Shown here piece by piece: positions 19,174 through 28,819 of a DNA stretch of 64,000 nucleotides. The stretch spans positions 186,001-250,000 of the forward strand of contig JAIWZP010000019.1 in NCBI GenBank assembly GCA_025201375.1. Reading direction: 5' to 3'. This DNA is from Gongronella butleri. Its lineage: Eukaryota > Mucoromycota > Mucoromycetes > Mucorales > Cunninghamellaceae. The translations under genes were made by a program, and so were the position numbers. Below the pieces are notes generated by a model. It had not been told where the DNA came from and made no database searches. It saw only the letters and a list, made by a program, of their open reading frames with translations. How positions within the stretch are numbered: the first letter of the stretch is position 1; each line of letters begins with the position of its first letter.

Positions 19174-20271
19174 TTAGTTTGGCTTGACAATAGTGAATTT
19201 CATGGTGCCTGCGTTGGCTTCTGCGTACTTCAATGCATCGTTGACGTCAGGAAGCTTGAATTGTGCGCTGGTGTCGAAGAGTGTGAGGTCGATGAGACCG
19301 GCTTCGATCATGGCAAAGAGCTTTGGGCCCGCAGTCGGCGGATACATGAAGCAGCCGCGCACGCAGATGCTATTGAGCATGATCGGCATGTAAGGCAGCT
19401 CCAGATTGCCAATGTTGCCGCCCATGAGCACGAGGGTGCCTCGCACGCGCAGCGACGCGACGGCTGCGGTGACTATGGCGAGCGGCGCGGTCTGATCCAA
19501 AAAGTCGAGGCACATGTCGATTGGCGCGCCGGCTGCGGCGGCCTGGAACGCGGCAATATTGGTTTCTTGCGTGTCGTCGTCCTTTAACGCGATGGTGACC
19601 AGTCTGTTGCTGCCATAATGGTTGCGCAGCGCGTCGAGCTTGGCGGGGTTGCGTGTAGGCACAATGACCTTGCGTGCGCCGAGGGCCATGGCAACAACAA
19701 TGGCAGTGCTTCCAAAGAATCCAGAGCCACCAAGGAGCAGCAACGTCTGACCCGCTGCAAATTCACCTTCCAGGAGTCCGCCATACGCGACTAACATTGC
19801 ATTGGCTGTGACAAAGATGGCGGGGTCCACGGACGCGCCGTTTTTGTCTGTTTGGACCGCTGGAGGGATGGCAAACACGTTTTCCAGCGGAGTGCGCAAG
19901 CGCTCTGCAAACGATCCGTGGCGATGTGTCTCGGAAAGGCCGCCATCGGGAGCCATGAGGCCCTGGAGGATCGTCTGCGGCCCAATGGGATTGTCGCGCG
20001 CGCGAATGGTCGGATCACAAAAGACCATGTCGCCAACGCGCAATTGACCGGCGTCCGCCGCGACGCGCTCCACAATGCCCACCGCGCTACACCCGGGAAT
20101 CATGGGCAGCATCATTGGATAAGGTCGATCACCGGCAAGCACTTGTCGTAAATAATGCACAACGGGCACCGCAAGCACCTTGACAATAGCTGTGCCGGGC
20201 ACAAGTTCCGGCTCCGCCACCTGCTCGATATCCAGAATTGGACCACGCGACTTGAGAACAGCAGCCTTCAT
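19174..20271 (-). CDS. zinc-independent MDR-type alcohol dehydrogenase / quinone-oxidoreductase-like protein, intronless
   Basis: A single 365-codon exon. Medium-chain dehydrogenase/reductase: N-terminal GroES-like domain (MKAAVLKSRGP, MIPGCSAVGIVERV, VGDMVFCDP), then a Rossmann NAD(P) domain with the nucleotide loop LLLLGGSGFFGSTAIVVAMALGARKVIVPTRN. The Cys/His ligands of the structural zinc lobe are absent, as in quinone-reductase-like members. The probable role is NAD(P)H-dependent reduction of a carbonyl or quinone; the substrate is unknown. It is the only long gene here without an intron, is G+C-richer than its surroundings, and lies beside decayed repeats, so horizontal gain from bacteria is possible. 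A TACTGTAT unit starts 5 bp after the stop. A TATATA-like sequence lies about 35 bp before the start. Confidence 0.9.
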   Translation of the reverse strand: MKAAVLKSRGPILDIEQVAEPELVPGTAIVKVLAVPVVHYLRQVLAGDRPYPMMLPMIPGCSAVGIVERVAADAGQLRVGDMVFCDPTIRARDNPIGPQTILQGLMAPDGGLSETHRHGSFAERLRTPLENVFAIPPAVQTDKNGASVDPAIFVTANAMLVAYGGLLEGEFAAGQTLLLLGGSGFFGSTAIVVAMALGARKVIVPTRNPAKLDALRNHYGSNRLVTIALKDDDTQETNIAAFQAAAAGAPIDMCLDFLDQTAPLAIVTAAVASLRVRGTLVLMGGNIGNLELPYMPIMLNSICVRGCFMYPPTAGPKLFAMIEAGLIDLTLFDTSAQFKLPDVNDALKYAEANAGTMKFTIVKPN

Positions 20272-21092
20272 TTTTCAAATAAAATAGTACGAGAGAGAAA
20301 AAAGGTATATAAAAAAAAAAAAAGAGAATGGATTTGATGTGTGAGTTCATGAAACGAAACGGTATGTCTCATTGCTTTTATACACAAGGACGTCAAATAA
20401 ATCGAAAACCTGAGGACGCAAGCCCATTGCCGCTTTGGACCAAAAAAGCAATTCCCCTTTGGGCCAAATAGGCAAAAGCTTGCGTTTCGCTTGCAATTTG
20501 AGGCTGTTCTCCCCCGTCAAGGTATTGATCCCCTTGCAATGAATGACATGACGTCACAGATCCTCTTTTCTCTTTTGCGCGGCATGCACATCGGATTCTT
20601 CTTGAAGAAAGGGAATAAAAAAAATCGAAATGGTATTGATCAAGTCTCCGGCGCATCGGCCGACCTTGTGAACATCCGCCATTTTGCGTGAGTGTGTGTG
20701 TGCGGCATGATGCTCCGCGGTGCTTACTGACTATGATAGCCTATCAGATCCGACCGAGATTTGCTGTGTACACCCACAATTTTAGCTGTTTTTTTTTTTC
20801 TCGCTCGCACATGTGTCAATTGCTTTGCTTTTTTGTTGTTCTAGTCTATACATCATACGTCCTCAACAGTGTTTAATTAGAGAGTAAGGGGGTTTCAATG
20901 TAAGAGCACACAATTAGCTAAAAGTAACAAAAAGAGATGATTAGAATAAAAAAAAAGGAATGATCAAGTATCTACGATGGGTGGTGGAGGGGAGAAAGGA
21001 TGAAATGGAGCGCATTGGAGGAGGGCGTGAAAAAGCGCGTGCGGCGCACGCAGACAGGCAGCAATTGAACGCGAATGGGATGCGAAATGCAC
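20272..21092. other. intergenic spacer
   Basis: No gene supported. A TATATA-like sequence at about 20305-20312 probably belongs to the MDR gene promoter. The rest is mixed sequence with T-runs and AATAAA-like stretches on both strands near 20880-20960, before the 3' end of ERG25. Confidence 0.5.
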
Positions 21093-22136
21093 TTATTGCG
21101 CCTTTTGCTTGGCGGCCTTTTGCTTGCGCTCGTCACGCTGGCGCTTGCGATAGGCACGGTACTTTTTGTCGGTGCCAAACAAATAATCCCAGCTAAGAAA
21201 TAGAAGAAAAAGATGAGCAACAAGCGTAAAAACAGGAAAAAAAAAGATACGGCGTGGAAAGAGGGTTTCTTACATTCGGAAAGAAGAGCTGTAGTTGCCA
21301 ATGAAAGCCTGGTGGTGGTAGTCGTGGTGCTCTGCGCCAGCCCAGAAGGGGATGAAGTTGTGCAAGCTCCAGGGGAAGTCGTAGCCCGAGTGAGCATCAA
21401 TGGCTTGGAACAGACGCAAGACAATCCAGGTGAGCATGGTGATCAGATGCAAGTGCCAGACGGGCTCGATGTCAAAGACGTATTTAGCGGCGATCTGGTA
21501 CAGAATGGGGCCACCGACAGAGCCAAAGCCGAGAATCATGGTCTCAATGGGATGGGCATACTCGGCCGCAATGCCAAACGGCGCCGAATACTCGTGATGG
21601 ACCTTGTGCACCTTGACATAAAAGGGCGGCCAGTGCATGAATCGGTGCATCCAATAGTGGTAAAAGTCCTCAAACACAAAGAACATGCCGATTTGCGTCG
21701 CCATGATGTCCCTAATAGCCAAAAAAAAACGAGTCAATGGCCTTGGATCAAGCACCAAGCGGGTTCTTTCTTTCTCAATCTCCTCTTACCAAGCAGGGAA
21801 GGGAGCCGTGACATGCATGCCAAAGATAGCGGCCATGGGGTGGAAGAAAAAGATAAGCGGGCCCTCGTAAAAGATGTGCTGGAACAACACGTGCTTGGTG
21901 CATTTCCAATAATCCGCCTCAGTGTTCACCTTGTTCTCCTGCAACTTGTACTTTTGAAAGTAGGGAATAAAGTCGCAGATGAAGAAGGGGATGAAGCGGC
22001 CAAAGTAGACGATCTCGTGCATAAGAAAGGCAAAGACGCCCGTCACCAAGAGAGGGTTGCAACCCTCATACATGGATTCCCACTGAGTCTCCAGCCAGTT
22101 GAATTGGCCAGCGTCGTAAGCCAACGTCGAGTTCAT
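21093..22136 (-). CDS. ERG25: C-4 methylsterol oxidase
   Basis: Three exons, 22136-21790, 21711-21274 and 21192-21093, give 294 residues, the usual length. This is a membrane di-iron enzyme of the ER that oxidises the C-4 methyl groups of sterol intermediates on the way to ergosterol. The fatty-acid-hydroxylase histidine boxes are all present: HRFMH (138-142), HKVHH (151-155) and HHDYHH near the C-terminus. Hydrophobic segments precede them ([32 protein letters not shown]). The C-terminal tail is strongly basic ([22 protein letters not shown] without a linear KKXX ending). The ATG at 22136 follows an A-rich leader and gives the normal family N-terminus. High confidence from the boxes plus full-length agreement. 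Confidence 0.95.
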
Positions 22137-23057
22137 AATTATGAAAAAAAACGTAAAAGAGTAAAAGAAAAGAAAAAAAAGATGAAATCGATAGAAAAAA
22201 AAATCAAATATAGGACAGACAGGCGGCCCTGGGCTCCTTTGGTGGGCAAAAGGCGGCCGTGATCTCCGAAAATTCATGGATCAGGCACCAGCCAATGAGC
22301 GGCTCCGAGGCTTGGCGCAAAAAAGCGCAGATCGGCTGTCTTGACAGCAACATCATGTTGGATCATTTTTGTGCCGCCCCATTTACCTGGATGAATTCGT
22401 CAATGGGCAAAATGCAAGATGAATTCGTCACTCTGTCCATTGGATCATGAATTGAGCATTCGAAAAAAAAAGAGTTGGGTGTTTCTCCACTTTAGTGTGG
22501 AGGAAATTTTCAAAACTTTATTTCGCGCCTTGCCGTCTCCTGAAACACCATGTCATGTGCACAGCGAGGTGACATGAAAACAAAGCCGACGGGGTTACTC
22601 CACCCCTCGTCCAATTCCTCCTATTGCTTGCTGTTGCCAAGGAGAAGGCCGAAAAACAAAGCAAAATGAAAAATAAAAACGACAAAAGACGAGCTGTTGC
22701 GGATGTTGTGCAAGAGCGCGTCGTAAAAAAATAAAGAGGACAAGAAAACGTGGCCAGGGCTCATGTGCCAAGGCGTGGAAGAGAGAGAAGGCCACCCCCT
22801 CAGCCTGACTCCTTCTCAAATTGTCACGCTTTTGCATGATCTGGGTGGCATGGACGTGGTGCTTTCGGAATATCAAAGATGCATAAGGACAAAGGCCTTT
22901 TCTGGCGACCTTGTGCGCCATTGACGAAAATCCAACGCCTGCCGGTGTGAAAATAAATATAAGGGTGCGCTTTTTTTTTTACTCGTTTCTTTTTGTTTTT
23001 ACACCCTTTTCAACTTTTTCACCTTTTTATTTTTTTTCTTTTTGGCATCAACACATC
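22137..23057. other. intergenic region between divergent ERG25 and a C2H2 gene
   Basis: 920 bp holding the promoters of two divergent genes. A TATA-like AAATATAAGG at 22956-22965 lies about 95 bp before the C2H2 start. The short open frames inside have no domains. Confidence 0.5.
22956..22965 (+). promoter_or_regulatory. TATA-like box of the small C2H2 gene
   Basis: AAATATAAGG about 95 bp upstream of the ATG at 23058, followed by the pyrimidine-rich leader seen before other starts here. Confidence 0.4.
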
Positions 23058-23282
23058 ATGGAGACCACCCTTGTCGCGGACAGCAAATGGCCATTGAATG
23101 AGCAAGAGGAATTGGCATGGATGACGACGACGCAGCAACCAACGATGGTATATGATCCTCGCAGCTTGCGATCATGGCTGTCAAATCGTCGTCCGTCCTT
23201 TGGCTTTCGCTGCGACGTATGTCACCGAAAATTCCACTCGATCGGCAACCTCTCGAATCATCTGCAGCTCTACCAGCACTAG
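23058..23282 (+). CDS. small single C2H2 zinc-finger protein
   Basis: A 74-residue single-exon frame starting METTLVADSKWPLNEQEELAW. It ends with one C2H2 finger: FRCDVCHRKFHSIGNLSNHLQLYQH has C-x2-C-x12-H-x5-H with the conserved Phe and Leu. A lone finger at the extreme C-terminus of a short protein could bind DNA only weakly, or mediate protein contacts. The leader is T-rich with a TATA-like box 95 bp upstream. The gene is plausible because the finger is intact and in frame with a good ATG, but it could also be the last exon of a longer gene or a fragment. Confidence 0.55.
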   Translation: METTLVADSKWPLNEQEELAWMTTTQQPTMVYDPRSLRSWLSNRRPSFGFRCDVCHRKFHSIGNLSNHLQLYQH

Positions 23283-23726
23283 AATTTGTCCTTTTGGGCG
23301 CGATGTCGCCATATACCTCTCTTTTTTTTTTTCTTTCTCATGCATGTCGACTGCACTTCATCCGTATTCCGCTCTTTCATGATTGTCCACTCTTATTTTA
23401 TTGCATTTTGGCGCGCGACGCGCTTTTACCACCTTTTTCTTCTCTTCTCTCTTTTTTTTTTTTTTTTGCCCTCTCCTCTTCTTCCCGCATTGTTTTTACA
23501 TGGTATTTCGCAATGTGTTCATCCCTCTTTCATCTGTTTACTAGCGTGTCTCCCTTTTCACCCTTTTGCATTGACACTCTTGGCAGGGAAATGGTCCCAA
23601 ATTGGGGAGGTGCGCTCTCACGCCCCCCACTAAAAAATAAAAATGTGCATATTCTTTTCCAAATCCTACAAAACATAAACAAAAGGGCGTGCTCATGTGA
23701 CAAACAACTACATTGAGGGAGGGTTT
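23283..23726. other. short intergenic region
   Basis: Pyrimidine-rich sequence with T-runs of 10-16 nt. It is the 3' side of both the C2H2 gene (plus) and the DUF4396 gene (minus). No gene. Confidence 0.5.
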
Positions 23727-24501
23727 CTAATGGCATGCCTTGCCCAATGCTCTCAGGCGCCAATAATTGTATGGCAGTGGCACCACATAGCCGGCGCCCA
23801 TGCTTGCCAGCGCCGCGAACCAAAAGCGAGGCTCGTGGAACAACACCTGGCCACCCATCAGGTGCCAATCGACGGCATTCTCCGCAAGTTCCATCGCGAG
23901 CATGGATGCAAAGCTCATACCCATGGCGGTCTTGAATGCTGCGCCATATGTGATACCTTTCATCGTACGCTTGAGCAGCACCGTCTCTAGCAGCAACGAT
24001 GTCGACAAGCCCGCAGCCTAAACGCGTAAAAAAAAAAGAAAAAAAACGACAATTCAGCGTTTCATGTCATTTTGGGCGTTTTTTTTTGGGAAGGTTCCTA
24101 GGCATTACCATGGCGGCGGCCGTTGACAAGACTGGCGACATATCCGGGTAATGGTATTGCAAATACCACATTGTGGCGAAATCACCCGAGGTACAGCCAA
24201 TGAGGCATCTGAGCGCGTAAACAAGGGTCAATGGCATGACTTTGGGGGCCCAAGTGCAAGGAAATGAATGATCTTATTACCTAAACGTGTTGACGCGCGT
24301 GCGCTGCCATGCGACCGAGTCACCCCAAAAAGCTTTTGACAGGATAGACGGTGCCGCGGCCGGGGGATCTCGGTGGCAGCAAGACGACGTGGGTTTCGAC
24401 GACTTTTCATGTGCCGGTGAGGTCGACGTGAAACGTGTCGTGTGAAGGAGGCCCGGAAGACGCGTCCTTTGTGGAGAGAGGCGGCGAAAAGTCGAAAGCA
24501 T
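23727..24501 (-). CDS. DUF4396-domain membrane protein, probably mitochondrial
   Basis: Three exons, 24501-24281, 24208-24109 and 24017-23727, give 203 residues. The DUF4396 signature is spread over all exons: FWGDSVAWQRTRVNTFRCLIGCTSGDF, then MGMSFASMLAMELAENAVDW, then PLPYNYWRLRALGKACH at the end. Family members are small integral membrane proteins with conserved Cys, Asp, Glu and a terminal CH; their function is not known, though the pattern is compatible with metal handling. Residues 1-50 are rich in Arg, Ser and Thr and lack acids (MLSTFRRLSPQRTRLPGLLHTTRF), as in a mitochondrial presequence. The frame closes exactly across both introns, which supports the model. Confidence 0.82.
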
Positions 24502-24866
24502 GGCAATTGATGAAGAAAGAAAGCCAAAAATAAAGAGCCGCGCGCCCCCGTGCCCCCCTTTTTATCCTTTGTCATATGGTCCTGCTGCGTTGTTTGTGCG
24601 CAGAGGCTACGAATCTCCGCGCGAGCAAATTGTGCGGGACACGATTTGACGTGCAAATTGGCCAATGCAAGCTTAAATTTTTTTTTTTTTCGCATTTTTG
24701 TTGGTCATTGGGACGCGTCAAGGGAAGTGATGAAAAAAAAAGAGCTTTATTTTCGGGAAAAATAAACTATATTTACATGATAGATGGGTAATATGTTATA
24801 GACAGAGAGGGGGGAGGAGAGATAAAAAGTCGTTTTGACGCAAAAAAAATCAAGTCTTTTTGCTCT
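24502..24866. other. short intergenic region
   Basis: Contains the promoter of the DUF4396 gene and the 3' end of the TMEM198-like gene. A and T runs; no gene. Confidence 0.5.
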
Positions 24867-25934
24867 TTACACGCGGCGCCAGCCATAGCGGCCACGGGGG
24901 TAGCGGTCGGTCCAGGCCTGGCTATTCTTGTGACGGCGCAATTGGCACCATTGGATCAAGCCGCCAACAATGGCAAGACCTAAACAGCCGCCGAGCATGG
25001 CACGCAATTGAGGTGTCGCGTCGGCAATGACTGTTGACGTGCGCGCGTGCAAAAAGTCGGTGACGGCATGCGCAAAGCCGGTCTGCACGTAAATGTCGAT
25101 GCCCAAAAAGATGGCAAACGAGCCAATGAACGCTGTGGCAATGACCATCAATGGGCGCTCAAAGAAGATCATCAGCACAATGCCGACAACCACAAGCACA
25201 ATGATCAAGATGGCACGGCCCCCTGGTTGAAAGAAAGAAAAAAAAAAAGGAGAAAAAAAATGAGTCAAAGGCGGTTCAGGGAGCAAAAAAACGAGAGGAA
25301 AAGGTTGAAATTGGAGGTTCCATTGCTTACAGTTGCTTTGAATGACACCATTGGTGGTCCACGAGAGAATCCAGAGCGCCAGGAAGAAGCCGGCAAGACC
25401 ACCGCACAGGTACACGGCAAGGAAGAAACAGCATGAAAGTAAAAGACCGGCCAAAATGCCGACAACGACACTGACAACAAGGAGAACAGTCTGTGTTGTG
25501 CTTTCGGAGCCGTATGTTTCTTTGGCATTGGATAGGATGATGTAGGCAACATTGGCACCCACGTAAAAGCCGACAATAAACATGGTGAAGTGCTGATGCA
25601 CGCCACCCAGGAAACACAGGTATGCGCCGGAAATGAACAAGATCACACTGAGAACAATCGTTTGCACGGTCGCCGCCTGGCCAAAGACTAAAAAGATTCG
25701 ATTGAAAAAAAAAAAATTGGGATCAGGGTCATTGCTGAGCACCATTTCACAACAATTGGCCAAAAATGGGGCAGAAAAAAAGGGCTTACAGGTGATTGTT
25801 GTGGTGTCAGAGGGGTCGCGAGCCACAATTGGCGCGGCCTCCAAGAGAGGCAGCATGGCGAACAAAAAGGCCGCAATGGTATACAGATAAAATGCTGGTT
25901 GCGAGTATCTTTGAGAAGATTTCATAGTGTGCAT
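24867..25934 (-). CDS. TMEM198 / DUF4203-type seven-helix membrane protein
   Basis: Three exons, 25934-25790, 25687-25331 and 25222-24867, give 285 residues. Starts with a signal sequence (YLYTIAAFLFAMLPLLEA), followed by about seven hydrophobic helices: IVLSVILFISGAYLCFLGG, FTMFIVGFYVGANVAYIIL, VLLVVSVVVGILAGLLLSCC, FFLAVYLCGGLAGFFLALW, AILIIVLVVVGIVLMIFF, VIATAFIGSFAIFLGIDIYV and AMLGGCLGLAIVGGLIQW. The small-residue pattern GGLAGFFLALWIL is that of the TM7S3/TM198-like domain. The C-terminus is Arg-rich. A second in-frame ATG at 25925 is an equally good start. Fungal members are uncharacterised; location is likely the plasma or vacuolar membrane. Confidence 0.8.
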   Translation of the reverse strand: MHTMKSSQRYSQPAFYLYTIAAFLFAMLPLLEAAPIVARDPSDTTTITCKPFFSAPFLANCCEMVLSNDPDPNFFFFNRIFLVFGQAATVQTIVLSVILFISGAYLCFLGGVHQHFTMFIVGFYVGANVAYIILSNAKETYGSESTTQTVLLVVSVVVGILAGLLLSCCFFLAVYLCGGLAGFFLALWILSWTTNGVIQSNCKQWNLQFQPFPLVFLLPEPPLTHFFSPFFFSFFQPGGRAILIIVLVVVGIVLMIFFERPLMVIATAFIGSFAIFLGIDIYVQTGFAHAVTDFLHARTSTVIADATPQLRAMLGGCLGLAIVGGLIQWCQLRRHKNSQAWTDRYPRGRYGWRRV

Positions 25935-26684
25935 GAAAAGAAGAAAAAAAGAAAAAGATAGGAAAAATAATAGAATTTGAGATGGGATGCGGCGCCTCTT
26001 TTATAGCCTTCCCGGGAATGACGGCCTTGGAGTCGCGGCGGGGTCCAATCGTCTTGGCGCAAACAGGGTCTATTAATAGATTTTTTTTTTTTTTTTGCGC
26101 GTCCAAACACGTCTTTTTTTTCTGTTGTTTCTGGGTGAAATGGTAAAACCATGGGTCATCAGATGATGGTAGGGGTGGGGGCTGGCGACTTTCCATTGAC
26201 AACACGCGGTGCTTCCATTGGGCATCCGCCAAAACAAAACAAAAAACCAAAAAAAAAGTGCACTCCTGCTCCTTGTACAGGGTCAAGGCGCGTTTCCGCC
26301 AGTCCTCTTCCATTGAAAGTTCACGCCACGATCAAAATAGGCAAAGTGGCTAAGAAGAAAAAGGCAACGGATTGGTCGGTAAGAACAATCGATGCCAAGG
26401 CAGCTGGCAATTGGTGTCACCACCCCTTTTTGCACCCCTTTTTGCAACAAAAAAAGTACATCTGCAAAGTTTCAGTGACACACACACATACAAGTGGGTG
26501 CAAGAGGGGCAATTGGATGCGCAAGCACCCAGATGGCTCAAAAAGAGAGGCTAACCAAGGGCGAATAGAAGATTCAATAGCGTGTTTTATTAGTGATTAA
26601 GTAGATTGTACTTTTTTTTTCAATCTTGCGATTGGATGTATATATATTAAATTAATCTAGGGGCGGCGAGGGCGACGAGCGAGT
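25935..26684. other. intergenic spacer
   Basis: 750 bp with A/T runs, a duplicated CACCCCTTTTTG near 26420-26440 and a CACACACACATAC stretch at about 26480. No gene supported. Confidence 0.5.
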
Positions 26685-27362
26685 CTAGACGGGCAAAACG
26701 GAACTGGAGGAGAACCGGCGGATGACCTGCAAAAAAAAAAGACGAAATGGATGAGCCACATTGACATCACTTGGGGAAATGGGGGCACACGACTGTACCG
26801 AATCGACACCAGGGTGATTCAGCACCGAGCCGATGAAAGGCAGGCGGCGCAGGAACGCAAACAGCATTGGAAAAAAGTCACTAGAGGGGGCCAAGCGGTG
26901 AGTTTAAAAAAAAAAAAGAGGAAAAAGAGCCATTGAAGCCTTACCCAAAAAGATTGAGGATGCCAAACACCTCGACAACCATGCCCAGCACGGCCCACTT
27001 GCAAAACACCATGACGACACCGACGGCAAAGCAAATGGTGCCTCGTAGCCGCGAGCGCTGCGTGAAAAAGTCGGACGAGCGCCGGACGCCAATGGTCAGC
27101 GTGATACCGGCAATAAACAAGATCTAAAAAATCAGTGAGTTTGTTGGATTCACGTGGAAAAAGAAGCATCGTACGTTGCCAATAGCCAGCAAGCCCGCAT
27201 CAAAAAAGGACATGACGCCCAGGAACATAAAAAACACACCAAAGCCGGTCAACGCGGCACCAATTTCTATGTTTTCATGAAAAAGTGACAAAGGACGCTT
27301 GTGAGTGAACAAGAGACAGAGGAATTGAACACGGCAGCCTCCTTACTTTGCGAGTCAGACAT
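26685..27362 (-). CDS. GOT1: Golgi transport protein Got1
   Basis: Five exons, 27362-27347, 27266-27175, 27123-26945, 26880-26808 and 26726-26685, give 133 residues. Small four-helix membrane protein of early Golgi/ER vesicles needed for fusion-competent ER-to-Golgi transport. The conserved core is complete: [88 protein letters not shown], then [15 protein letters not shown]. Exon 1 is only 16 nt (MSDSQ plus one base). The last junction uses GT at 26807-26806 rather than the GT two bases upstream, because only that keeps the [13 protein letters not shown] ending in the family frame. The family call is very firm; the final donor is moderately sure. Confidence 0.93.
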
Positions 27363-27792
27363 ATGGCAAGATCGAGCTGTCAAGAAAAAAACGAAGAAAG
27401 AAGAAAAAGTCGGAAATGGAAGCTGTCCTTTTTTTTTTTTTTTTTTTTTTTGAATTTGCGGATCTCCTTGCGCGCCAATCACGTGTCAAGCAGAATCCGT
27501 CGATCCATGTCCAGAAGCGAAACAGCTTTTGGGGTCAAATGATCTTTTTTTATTTGAAAAAAGACGGGCATCATGGCGGCAAACAAGGTGCATCAATTGG
27601 TAGTACAAAAACAAATGAGAGAGAAAAAAGTGAGAACAGTAATCAAAGGAATCTTTGGTACACGGGACAAAAAAAAAAAAAGAGGGGGGAATCATTGGTT
27701 TGGAGGATGAAAAGGGAGGGGGGAAGAGATTGAGGGGAAAAAAGGGGGCGCATGCGGCGCGTGCGTACTTTTTGCCAAACAAAATGGCTATT
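27363..27792. other. short intergenic region
   Basis: Promoter of GOT1 and 3' end of the Rab gene. It contains a 20-nt T run at about 27431-27450. No gene. Confidence 0.5.
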
Positions 27793-28819
27793 TTAGCAGC
27801 TGCAGCTTGTTCTTCCCACCGAGTCGTCGTACTCTGAGAGCAGGGACGGGCACGATTGCTTCCAATTGGCATCGTATTGCTGGTTCACCAAGGTGCGTGC
27901 CAATTGCAAGAACAGATCCTCAATTTGGCCTAAATGAAACATGGGATCAGCGAAAATTGGGCTTGCCTGGCCCCTGAATTTTTTTTTTTTCATTGCGATT
28001 GCCCTTTACCATCGTCATCCTTGGCAGAGACCTCACGCACCACATAATCCGGGCCGAGCATCTTTTTGACATAGTCCTTGGCGGTGGGCAGCGCGACGGC
28101 GCGTTCCGACGCGCGATCCACCTTGTTGCCCACCACGTAAATGATCGTGTCCTTGGGCGTGTTTTGCTGCAGCTCTATGCATGCATAATTATAAACAGAT
28201 GCCGTCAGCTGGTCTGTGTGCCTCAAAAAAAAGGCGCCTTTTTTATTTTTTTTTATTTCTTTTTTTTTACCTAGAATCCAAGAATGCATCTCCTCAAAGC
28301 TCTCCATGGATGTGATGTCGTACACGAGAATGGCGGCTTGCGCACCTCGATAGTAGAGCGACGCCATGGCTCGAAATCGCTCTATGAAAAAAAAAAAATG
28401 TTTTGCGTGACAAAACAAGCATGAGCCTTGCGCACGCGCTCCTTTTGCGGAATTATTTTGTCCACCCGCCCTTACCTTGCCCGGCCGTGTCCCAAATTTG
28501 CAGGCGTACCTGGCATTGATCCACAATTCTAATGAAAAAATTAGGGAGGTCAGTGTTTCTGGCCTCTTTTATTTTTTTCTCTCGTCCAAGCACCATGGCA
28601 CGCTGTACAATTTCTTTGTCATGAAGGAGGCGCCAATCGTCGACTTGCCATTAGGCGAAAACGTGCGCTGGATGTACCGAATGGCAATGGATGTCTTTCC
28701 TACACCTAAAAAAAAAAAAAATCAACACGCTGTCCAAGCTCGTTTTGTCGCGATACATTACCTGTGCGTCCCAGGATAACGACTTTGGCCTCCAAATTCG
28801 TGCTTGAAGAGTGTTCCAT
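27793..28819 (-). CDS. Rab GTPase of the Rab5/21/22/24/31 group
   Basis: Six exons, 28819-28762, 28705-28609, 28528-28476, 28381-28271, 28174-28010 and 27929-27793, give 206 residues. All G boxes are present: GRTGVGKT (P-loop), TIGASFMTKK (switch I with Thr), WDTAGQERFRAMASLYYRGA (switch II), GNKVD and EVSAK. The C-terminus CSC is a geranylgeranylation site, so it is membrane-anchored. Switch I reads GASFMTKK as in Rab22/31, and the P-loop has RTG instead of DSG, a variation also seen in Rab24-like members. The probable role is endosomal or autophagic vesicle traffic; the exact subtype is unresolved. Confidence 0.93.
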
